Assembly: GCA_902774155.1 (NCBI GenBank)
Contig: CACYHF010000023.1
Span: 1 to 34,037, forward strand
Direction: 5' to 3'
Length of the DNA stretch: 34,037 bases
Origin: an uncultured Bacteroidia bacterium
GTDB lineage: Bacteria > Bacteroidota > Bacteroidia > Bacteroidales > UBA932
This document shows, piece by piece, positions 17,610-24,505 of this stretch. A program made the position numbers and the translations under genes. Below the pieces are notes generated by a model. It searched no databases, had not been told where the DNA came from, and was given only the letters and a program-made list of their open reading frames with translations. The first letter of the stretch is position 1. Every line of letters begins with the position of its first letter.

Positions 17610-18850
17610 ATTGTAATAGATTTAAAGTCCTCCCAGCGGTAGAAACTGCCGGGGGCGGCCATTTCCAGCGGAAGGGTGGTTTCCCGACCGTTCAGCAGAA
17701 TCTGGAACAGGATTTCCGGGCTCTTTTTGCTTTTGAAGAAGATGAGCTGCAGGTTGCAGGCCATAGGTACGTCGTAATTGCGCCAGTAATTCTCCACTTC
17801 AAAGGGATTCTCCACCACTTCGCCCATCCCGTTGATGCCCAGCAGGGACATGAAGGGCATCAGGGTGGAATCGTGGGCAAAACGCAGACGCAGTTGAACG
17901 CCGTCGGCCCAGTCGGCCTGGGCCTTGTTCACAAAGTCTTCATACAAAGCTTTCATTGCTTTGGGCCGAAGATTCCGGGTGTCGGGCGAGAGGCCCAGCA
18001 GCTGGTAATCGCGGTAATTGTTCACGCGCCACAGGGTGTAACGCTCTTCGGGGGTGTATAACTGATACAGATGTTCCGGAACCGGGACGTCCAGATTGTC
18101 CAGCGTGGACAGCACGGTGTGCATATCGAAGACGAACTTGTACTTGTTCTTCACCACTTTGCCGGGCTGGGTGAACCAGCGGGCCAGGATGGCGTCCAAA
18201 TCCAGTACGCCGCTTAGGAAACGGCCGAATTTGGTGAGGGCTTCGCCTTCCCGTTCTTCATTGGAGTCGATGACCGCCGGCAGCAGGTAAGCCTGGTAGG
18301 GCTGGCCATAATCGGCCTTGAAACTGAAGTCTTTATCCAGGCCGTCCAGCTGGCTCAGGAAGGAGAACATGCTCACGATTACGCGGTGCGACTCCGTGGA
18401 TACGGCCTCTGCGCGGGTGGGTCCCTTGAACACGTCCGGGTAATTCTTGTAAACCTGGCTGGCGATATAGCGGTGCTGCGCCTGGCCCTTTTGCGTGAGG
18501 ATGCCTTCGCGCCGGGCAATCGTGGGATAAATGGCCAGGTATTCCTCGAAAAACTGTTTCCCCTCTTCCGTCAGCAGATCCTTCTCCTGGGCCGATGTCC
18601 ACACGGCCAGTACTTCCTCATAGACCCGGCCACCCAGGGCATAGCGGGCGCCGTGTCGGCCTAAATGACTTACATAGAATGGTTTATAACCTTTAGGCGC
18701 CGGCGTGGGAGCGGGCTGATCCATCGGATAAAGGAAGTGCACGCCGCCGGTGCGCTCGATGTCGGCGGCAATCTCTTCCCGGGTGTTGCGCTGGGCCCGG
18801 AGCGGGCAAATGGCCAGAAGGGCCAGGAGGAAAAGAAGGATGCGTTTCAT
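17588..18850 (-). CDS. Secreted histidine acid phosphatase (branch 2)
   Basis: This 420-residue protein has a signal peptide (MKRILLFLLALLAICPLRAQ). The phosphohistidine motif is LGRHGARYA (His66). The distal proton-donor motif is RFAHDSTLMPF (His-Asp, near residue 327). Branch-2 enzymes hydrolyse phytate, sugar phosphates or other monoesters in the periplasm. The HD pair fits phytase/glucose-1-phosphatase types, whereas MINPP enzymes usually have HAE, so the substrate is open. The gene starts 3 nt after the C69 peptidase stop and is probably its operon partner. The last codons (SSFDF and the TGA stop) are encoded by the convergent hairpin element, so the tail may have been acquired with that element. 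Length is otherwise normal. Confidence 0.88.
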   Translation of the reverse strand: MKRILLFLLALLAICPLRAQRNTREEIAADIERTGGVHFLYPMDQPAPTPAPKGYKPFYVSHLGRHGARYALGGRVYEEVLAVWTSAQEKDLLTEEGKQFFEEYLAIYPTIARREGILTQKGQAQHRYIASQVYKNYPDVFKGPTRAEAVSTESHRVIVSMFSFLSQLDGLDKDFSFKADYGQPYQAYLLPAVIDSNEEREGEALTKFGRFLSGVLDLDAILARWFTQPGKVVKNKYKFVFDMHTVLSTLDNLDVPVPEHLYQLYTPEERYTLWRVNNYRDYQLLGLSPDTRNLRPKAMKALYEDFVNKAQADWADGVQLRLRFAHDSTLMPFMSLLGINGMGEVVENPFEVENYWRNYDVPMACNLQLIFFKSKKSPEILFQILLNGRETTLPLEMAAPGSFYRWEDFKSITIKSSFDF

Positions 18851-18853
18851 AGG

Positions 18854-20647
18854 CTATTGTTGGGGTACGCGAATGATGGCGCCGTGCTCCTGGGCTACGG
18901 TCTCTTTCCAGAGTTCGGTGTAGCCGGGCTGTTCAATGTGGTCCGGAAGGCCTTCCGATTCCTTGGAATGCAGGAATTTGCCATCGGCATCCTGGGGCTT
19001 CACGTTGCCGTCCATATATTTCACCAGCAGCTCCACTTCCAGGGCCCGCCAGGCGTTGAACTGCTTCTGGGCGGTTTCCACAGAATAGTCCGTCACGTAT
19101 TTGATCACCTTGGCAAAGGGGTCGCGGGACACCATCACGTCGCCTTTGGCCGATAATTTCTTCTGTAGCTTCACGGCCACCTGGTTGTACATCACCACCG
19201 CCATACTGTCCACCGAATGGGTGCGGCGTTCCATCTGGTCGATCTCGAACAGATCCACCTTGGCGCGCACGTAGGGAGCCATCACGTTGTACATTTTGTA
19301 GCAGGCGTTGGAGATGCGGTTGTTGATCCAGAAGGAGGCGTCGGGCGAGTAATGCAGCAGGTCTCCGTTCCCTTCCCGGAAGCAATCCGGCACCTTGGTG
19401 GTGGCCGTGTAGATGGGCGTGAGGTAGGAGGTGGCGGCGTCGTCCGTGCCGAACCAAAGGATACCGCCCACTACGTCGGGCACATAGTTGCGGGCCTGTC
19501 CCACCATCCAGAAGCCGGTCTGCTGGGTGGCGATGGCGCGCTCGTTCACGTAGGTTCGGCCTTCATTGTCCTGGAATTCCATAGGACGCCAGCGGTACGG
19601 CAGGGCGTTTCCGCCTGCGCCGATATCCTGGGTCATATCCATGGGCGTACCTTCGAAGTGGTCGCGCATCACATCGGCCACATCTTTCACGCCGGCCTTT
19701 TTGCGGGGATAGACGAACAGCGGGAAGTCGCCGTCCAGGTCCTTGCCCATTACGTAGTCCAGGTAGGCGAAGGCGTCGCGCGTGACGGCGTTTCCTTGCT
19801 CGTCGTAGAAGGAGAACCAGCCGTCGGTGAGGATGTTGAAGGCGCTCCAGGCCCGGGCGTCGCAGCCGCGGACGGTGCCGAAATCCACCGGGTTATAGGC
19901 CTTTTTGAAGCTGAATTCGCTGTCCAGGCCGTCGAAGTAGCCTTTTCGGCGGGCGAAGGAAATCACATCCGGCGCATAGAGGCAGTTGTCGGGGTCGTCC
20001 AGGGGGAACTGGCCGATACGCGCCTGGTTGGCGTGCGCACAGATGGCGCCGTCCGGCACCCGGCGGGCTACCCAGACGATGCCCTTGTTCACATTGACGC
20101 CGTTTTTAATATTCGTGCCCTTGCCGATGAGCTCCATAATCCAGGCTTCGTTCTTATCGGCGATGGAGAAGGACTCGCCTTCTGAGGCGTAGCCGTATTC
20201 GTTGGCCAGATTCACGATGATGTCGATGGCTTCGCGGGCCGTTTTGGCACGCTGCAGGGTTACGTAAATGAGGGAACCATAGTCGATTCCGCCCTTCTTG
20301 TCTTCCAACTCCGGCCTTCCGCCCCAGGTGGTTTCCGTGATAATCACCTGATATTCATTCATATTGCCCACCGTTTGGAAGGTGTGGGGCACTTGCTCGA
20401 TTTCTCCCAGGTAGCGGTGGGTGTCCCAGTCGTAAATCTTGAGCATGGAACCCGGCTTCCAGTCTGCAGCGGGCTTGTAATACAGTTCGCCGAAGAGGTA
20501 GTGGGAATCGGCCGCGTAGGAGACCAGCACCGACCCGTCCTGGCTGGCACCACGGGTGACGATCACGTTGGTGCAGGTATTGCCTTCCAGCGTTCCAAGA
20601 AGGACGGCGGAGAAGGCGGCCACAAGTTTCAAGAGCGAATTTCTCAT
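18854..20647 (-). CDS. Peptidase family C69 dipeptidase
   Basis: This 597-residue protein has an N-terminal export signal followed by EGNTCTNVIVTRGAS. Cys25 becomes the N-terminal nucleophile after self-cleavage, as in Ntn-hydrolase peptidases of family C69 (PepD). Other family marks are VSYAADSHYLFGELYY, ITETTWGGRPEL, NEAWIMELIGKG and WVARRVPDGAICAHANQARIG. The C-terminal half holds the long accessory region with FWMVGQARNYVPD and GGILWFGTDDAATSYLTPIY. It cleaves dipeptides, here probably in the periplasm because of the signal. Lactobacillus PepD (about 470) is shorter and cytoplasmic; the secreted longer form is common in Bacteroidetes. It heads an operon with the histidine phosphatase (3-nt gap). 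Confidence 0.92.
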   Translation of the reverse strand: MRNSLLKLVAAFSAVLLGTLEGNTCTNVIVTRGASQDGSVLVSYAADSHYLFGELYYKPAADWKPGSMLKIYDWDTHRYLGEIEQVPHTFQTVGNMNEYQVIITETTWGGRPELEDKKGGIDYGSLIYVTLQRAKTAREAIDIIVNLANEYGYASEGESFSIADKNEAWIMELIGKGTNIKNGVNVNKGIVWVARRVPDGAICAHANQARIGQFPLDDPDNCLYAPDVISFARRKGYFDGLDSEFSFKKAYNPVDFGTVRGCDARAWSAFNILTDGWFSFYDEQGNAVTRDAFAYLDYVMGKDLDGDFPLFVYPRKKAGVKDVADVMRDHFEGTPMDMTQDIGAGGNALPYRWRPMEFQDNEGRTYVNERAIATQQTGFWMVGQARNYVPDVVGGILWFGTDDAATSYLTPIYTATTKVPDCFREGNGDLLHYSPDASFWINNRISNACYKMYNVMAPYVRAKVDLFEIDQMERRTHSVDSMAVVMYNQVAVKLQKKLSAKGDVMVSRDPFAKVIKYVTDYSVETAQKQFNAWRALEVELLVKYMDGNVKPQDADGKFLHSKESEGLPDHIEQPGYTELWKETVAQEHGAIIRVPQQ

Positions 20648-20676
20648 GGTATTTTGGGCTTTTTCGATTTATTGCG

Positions 20677-20684
20677 TAATTTTG
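20677..20684 (+). promoter_or_regulatory. TAnnTTTG-type -7 promoter box
   Basis: The sequence is TAATTTTG, ending 25 nt before the ATG at 20710 of the small secreted protein/pheS operon. It faces the minus-strand box at 20703-20710, so the two transcripts would overlap at their 5' ends. Confidence 0.55.
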
Positions 20685-20702
20685 TCGTTTGACAACAGTT
20701 TA

Positions 20703-20710
20703 CAAAGGTA
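20703..20710 (-). promoter_or_regulatory. TAnnTTTG-type -7 promoter box
   Basis: On the minus strand this reads TACCTTTG, 55 nt before the ATG of the C69 peptidase gene. Its last base is the first base of the start codon of the opposing gene. Confidence 0.5.
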
Positions 20711-21123
20711 TGAATTTTTATCGTTTATTAAGCGTCCTCGTTACCGTATGCCTGTCGGTTTTTGTGGCCGGGGCCCAGAACCAGCCGCCGCAGTCGCCGG
20801 AAGAAAGGGAAAAACAGCTCCTGGAATTCATTGACAAGGAGGTTGAGCGCCTGAGCACGCTGCTGGATTTGGAGTACTGGCAGGAGTTCTACGTGGATTC
20901 CACCCTCACGCACGACTACAAAGCCATGACCCAGGAGATGGAAGAAATGCAGAAGGCCAAGGTAGAAAACCGCGACCTGTACGTGAATGTGCAGGACAAG
21001 TGGATGCAGCAGATAGACGACAGCTACCAGCGCTTCTTTACGGAAGAGCAGTGGAAAAAGTATATGAAGAGCGGCGGAAAACGTGCAAAAGACGCCCGTG
21101 ACAAGAGAAACAAGAAAAAATAA
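20710..21123 (+). CDS. Small secreted coiled-coil protein, unknown function
   Basis: This 137-residue protein starts at the ATG giving a signal peptide (MNFYRLLSVLVTVCLSVFVAGAQ); a TTG seven codons upstream is a less likely start. The mature part is highly charged and helical (SPEEREKQLLEFIDKEVERL, MTQEMEEMQKAKVENRDLY, FFTEEQWKKYMKSG) and ends in a Lys/Arg-rich tail. I do not recognise a named family. The helical, Glu/Lys-rich composition with a 'F..EQW.KY' motif recalls small periplasmic helical proteins in Bacteroidetes. It lies 5 nt upstream of pheS and is surely co-transcribed with it. Confidence 0.8.
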   Translation: MNFYRLLSVLVTVCLSVFVAGAQNQPPQSPEEREKQLLEFIDKEVERLSTLLDLEYWQEFYVDSTLTHDYKAMTQEMEEMQKAKVENRDLYVNVQDKWMQQIDDSYQRFFTEEQWKKYMKSGGKRAKDARDKRNKKK

Positions 21124-21128
21124 AAGAT

Positions 21129-22163
21129 ATGAAGGAAGCGATTGAACAGATTTTCAAAGAGCTGAACGAACTGAAGGCCCAGACGGCCAAGGAAGCCGAG
21201 GAAGCCCGCATCCGTTTTCTGGGCAAAAAAGGTGAAATCACGGCCCTGATGGAGCAGTTCCGCTCCGTGGCGCCGGAACTCAAGCGTGAATACGGTCAGA
21301 AGCTGAACGAACTGAAGAAGGCCGCCACCGCCCGCATCGAGGAACTGAAAGCGGCGGCAGAGGAATCGGCCGTGGCCGATGCTCCCAAGGAAGACCTCAC
21401 CATGCCCGGCGATGCCTTCCCCCTGGGTTCCCGTCATCCGGTTTCCATCGTCCGGCAGCAGATTGTGGACATTTTCCGCAAGTTCGGCTACGACGTGGCC
21501 GAGGGTCCGGAAATCGAGGACGACTACCACGTGTTTGAGGCCCTGAACTTCCCGCCCAACCATCCGGCGCGCGAAATGCAGGACACTTTCTTCGTAAGCA
21601 CGGGCCATCTGAACCCGCTGCTCCTGCGCACCCACACGTCTTCCGTGCAGGTCCGCACCATGGAAACGCAGCCGCTTCCCATCCGCGTGGTGTGCCCCGG
21701 CCGCGTATTCCGCAACGAGGCCATCTCGGCCCGCGCCCACTGCATCTTCCACCAGGTGGAGGGCCTTTATATTGACAAGGACGTTACGTTCGCGGATCTG
21801 AAGCAGGCCATCCTGCTCTTCGCACGCGAGATGTTCGGTCCGGAGACGGAAATCCGCATGCGTCCCAGCTACTTCCCCTTCACGGAACCTTCGGCCGAAG
21901 TGGACGTGAGCTGCAACATCTGCCACGGCAAGGGCTGCAACATCTGCAAAGGCACCGGCTGGCTGGAAATTATGGGCTGCGGTATGGTAGACCCCAACGT
22001 GCTCAAGGCCAGCGGCATTGATCCTAATGAATATACCGGATTCGCCTTCGGTATGGGTGTGGAACGCATCGCGATGCTCAAGTGGCAGGTGAACGACCTC
22101 CGCCACTATTTCGAGAACGATATGCGCTTCCTGGGCGAATTCGCCACCGCCACGGAGGTGTAA
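21129..22163 (+). CDS. pheS: Phenylalanyl-tRNA synthetase alpha subunit
   Basis: This 344-residue protein has an N-terminal coiled coil that binds tRNA (residues 1-80, with RIRFLGKKGEITALMEQF). The class II catalytic core follows: HPVSIVRQQIVDIFRKFGY, DTFFVSTGHLNPLLLRTHTS (motif 2 entry), VCPGRVFRNEAISARAH (motif 2), MRPSYFPFTEPSAEVDV, and motif 3 in GFAFGMGVERIAML. It pairs with PheT to charge tRNA-Phe; pheT is not in the window. A four-Cys insert (CNICHGKGCNICKGTG) precedes the WLEIMGCGMVDPNVL block. Such inserts occur in many PheS proteins, though not in E. coli. It sits 5 nt after the small secreted protein gene and is followed by hairpin copy 2. Confidence 0.96.
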   Translation: MKEAIEQIFKELNELKAQTAKEAEEARIRFLGKKGEITALMEQFRSVAPELKREYGQKLNELKKAATARIEELKAAAEESAVADAPKEDLTMPGDAFPLGSRHPVSIVRQQIVDIFRKFGYDVAEGPEIEDDYHVFEALNFPPNHPAREMQDTFFVSTGHLNPLLLRTHTSSVQVRTMETQPLPIRVVCPGRVFRNEAISARAHCIFHQVEGLYIDKDVTFADLKQAILLFAREMFGPETEIRMRPSYFPFTEPSAEVDVSCNICHGKGCNICKGTGWLEIMGCGMVDPNVLKASGIDPNEYTGFAFGMGVERIAMLKWQVNDLRHYFENDMRFLGEFATATEV

Positions 22164-22193
22164 GTGACGGCTAATCGCCTGATTTAGAAGAGA

Positions 22194-22240
22194 TTACAAT
22201 AAAGTCCTCGTTCAATTTTCGAACGAGGACTTTATTGTAA
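22194..22240. terminator. Bidirectional hairpin, copy 2 of a repeated element
   Basis: A perfect 20-bp inverted repeat: left arm TTACAATAAAGTCCTCGTTC at 22194-22213, a 7-nt loop, and the matching right arm at 22221-22240. It lies between convergent pheS and hppA and can end both transcripts. The right arm (20 nt) is identical to bases 17597-17616 of copy 1. Confidence 0.85.
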
Positions 22241-22274
22241 ATGACTGAGAATAAGTCAGATAACTGTCACGGGC

Positions 22275-24461
22275 TTAGTGGACCATAACGGTTAGGCCGG
22301 CCATCACGATACTCACCATACTCATAAGCTTGATGAGGATGTTGAGGGACGGGCCGGAGGTGTCTTTGAAGGGATCGCCCACGGTGTCACCCACGATGGT
22401 GGCCTTGTGAGCAGGGGAGTTCTTCCCGCCGTGGTGACCTTCTTCCACATACTTCTTGGCATTGTCCCAAGCGCCGCCAGAGTTGGCCAGGAAGATGGCC
22501 AGTACAAAACCGGCACCCAGGCCGCCGGACAACAGGCCGATCACCGCCGCCGGTCCCAGTAACAGCCCCACCACCATAGGCACCAGAATGGCCAGCATGG
22601 AGGGGAAAATCATCTCCCGCTGGGCCGCTTTGGTGGAAATGCGCACGCAGGAGGTATAGTCCGGGCGCTGTTTTCCTTCCAGGATACCTGCAATCTCGCG
22701 GAATTGGCGGCGTACTTCCACCACCATCTTGGAGGCGGCACGTCCCACGGCCTGCATGGTGAGGCCGCAGAAGAGAAAGGCCATCATAGCTCCCAGGAAA
22801 ATTCCCACCAGTACGCGGGGGTTCATCAGGGTGATGTCGTACAGTTCCACTACGTCCGTGATGCTGGCGTTTACCGTCTGAACGGTACGGCCGCCGATTT
22901 CCAGCACGGACCGGCCCACGTGACCCAGGCCGATTTTAATCTCCTCAATATAGGAAGCCAGCAGCGCCAGGGCGGTGAGGGCGGCCGATCCGATGGCAAA
23001 GCCCTTGCCGGTGGCGGCCGTGGTGTTGCCCAGGGCGTCCAGCACGTCCGTCTTTTCACGCACGGAAGGATCCAGTTCGCTCATCTGGGCGTTGCCGCCG
23101 GCGTTGTCGGCGATGGGACCGTAAGCGTCTGTGGCCAAGGTGATTCCCAACGTGGAAAGCATGCCCACCGCCGCGATGGAAATGCCGTACAGACCCAAGC
23201 TGAGGGTGGAGGCCTTAAACTCGAAGTCCGTGCAGAAGCCATAGGCCAGCAGGATGGCGCAGCAAATGGTAATTACGGGAATGGCGGTGGAGCGCATACC
23301 CAGGCCCACCCCGTTGATCACTACCGTGGCCGATCCCGTCTGGGCGGCCTCGGCCAGTTTCTGCGTGGGCCGATAGGAATGGGAGGTGTAGAATTCCGTC
23401 ACCTTGCCGATAATTACGCCCGAAAGCAAACCGCTGAGCACGCTCAGGGACAATTTCCACCACTGCGGGAAGCCCAGCACGTAGAACACGCCAAAGCTCA
23501 GGATGGCGATGAGGATGGCACTCAGGTTGGTGCCCACCGACAGCGATTTCAGGAGCTCCTTCAAGCCGGCGTCCTCCTTGGTGCGGACCGTATAAATACC
23601 TAAGATAGAGAGTACTACGCCGATGGCGGCAATCACCATGGGCGCCAGGATGGCGCGCAGCTGCACGTCGGTGCCATCGGCAAAGAAGGCCGATGCGCCC
23701 AGGGCCATGGTGGCCAGGATGCTGCCGCAGTAGCTTTCGTACAGGTCGGCGCCCATACCGGCCACGTCGCCCACGTTGTCACCTACGTTATCGGCAATGG
23801 TGGCGGGGTTGCGGGGGTCGTCTTCCGGGATGTCCTGCTCCACTTTCCCCACGATGTCGGCGCCTACATCGGCCGCTTTGGTATAGATGCCGCCTCCCAC
23901 ACGCGCGAAGAGCGCCTGCGTACTGGCACCCATCCCGAAGGTGAGCATAGTGGTGGTGATAATCACCAGATTCTGGGCATCGGAGGGGTCATAGAAAATC
24001 TTGAGGACACTCCACCAGATGGCAATATCCAACAGGCCCAGCCCCACCACGGTAAGTCCCATCACAGCGCCGCTGCGGAACGCGATTTTCAGGCCGGAAT
24101 TGAGGCTGCGCATAGTGGCGTTGGCCGTACGCGCACTGGCATAGGTGGCGGTTCTCATACCCACGTAACCCGCCAGGCCGCTGAAGAAACCACCCGTCAG
24201 GAAGGCAAACGGCACCCAGGGATTCTGCACGCCGAAGCCATAGGCCAGGACGGCGAACAGCCCTGCCAGGATGATAAAGACCACAATCACCACCTTGTAC
24301 TGCTGCCGGAGGTAGGCCATAGCGCCTTCCCGCACGTACTGGGCAATTTCTTTCATGGTAGGGGTGCCTTCGCTTTCCTTCATCATCTGACAGAAGAAGA
24401 TGTACGCAAACAGCAGCGCAATCACGGCCGCTGCCGGCACCAAATAGAACAGGTAGGTCAT
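22275..24461 (-). CDS. hppA: K+-dependent membrane pyrophosphatase (ion pump)
   Basis: This 728-residue protein has about sixteen membrane helices. The pyrophosphate site is clear: DVGADIVGKVEQ followed by DDPRNPATIADNVGDNVGD (about 205-245), and a second Asp cluster near the C-terminus (SGGAWDNAKKYVEEG, KATIVGDTVGDPFKDTSGPS). It hydrolyses PPi and pumps Na+ and/or H+ out across the inner membrane. The block GNTTAATGKG (about 476-485) has Ala where K+-independent enzymes have Lys (GNTTKA), so it should need K+. Whether it moves Na+, H+ or both cannot be settled here; Bacteroidetes relatives include Na+ and dual types. It has its own promoter box and converges on pheS. Confidence 0.95.
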   Translation of the reverse strand: MTYLFYLVPAAAVIALLFAYIFFCQMMKESEGTPTMKEIAQYVREGAMAYLRQQYKVVIVVFIILAGLFAVLAYGFGVQNPWVPFAFLTGGFFSGLAGYVGMRTATYASARTANATMRSLNSGLKIAFRSGAVMGLTVVGLGLLDIAIWWSVLKIFYDPSDAQNLVIITTTMLTFGMGASTQALFARVGGGIYTKAADVGADIVGKVEQDIPEDDPRNPATIADNVGDNVGDVAGMGADLYESYCGSILATMALGASAFFADGTDVQLRAILAPMVIAAIGVVLSILGIYTVRTKEDAGLKELLKSLSVGTNLSAILIAILSFGVFYVLGFPQWWKLSLSVLSGLLSGVIIGKVTEFYTSHSYRPTQKLAEAAQTGSATVVINGVGLGMRSTAIPVITICCAILLAYGFCTDFEFKASTLSLGLYGISIAAVGMLSTLGITLATDAYGPIADNAGGNAQMSELDPSVREKTDVLDALGNTTAATGKGFAIGSAALTALALLASYIEEIKIGLGHVGRSVLEIGGRTVQTVNASITDVVELYDITLMNPRVLVGIFLGAMMAFLFCGLTMQAVGRAASKMVVEVRRQFREIAGILEGKQRPDYTSCVRISTKAAQREMIFPSMLAILVPMVVGLLLGPAAVIGLLSGGLGAGFVLAIFLANSGGAWDNAKKYVEEGHHGGKNSPAHKATIVGDTVGDPFKDTSGPSLNILIKLMSMVSIVMAGLTVMVH

Positions 24462-24492
24462 AGTTTTAAGTCTTATTCCTTTATTAGGACAA

Positions 24493-24500
24493 CAAAGATA
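24493..24500 (-). promoter_or_regulatory. TAnnTTTG-type -7 promoter box
   Basis: On the minus strand this reads TATCTTTG, 31 nt before the ATG of hppA, in the 44-nt gap after the GH31 gene. It suggests hppA is transcribed on its own, even though GH31 lies upstream on the same strand. Confidence 0.6.
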
Positions 24501-24505
24501 GCAAA

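Noticed and set aside
20733-20741. A third copy of the hairpin repeat (GTCCTCGTT)
   Set aside because: Only nine bases match, there is no inverted partner, and it lies inside the signal peptide region of a gene.
21911-21960. Four-Cys cluster in PheS as a novel zinc-binding insertion
   Set aside because: Cys-rich inserts at this position are known in PheS of many bacteria; not unusual.
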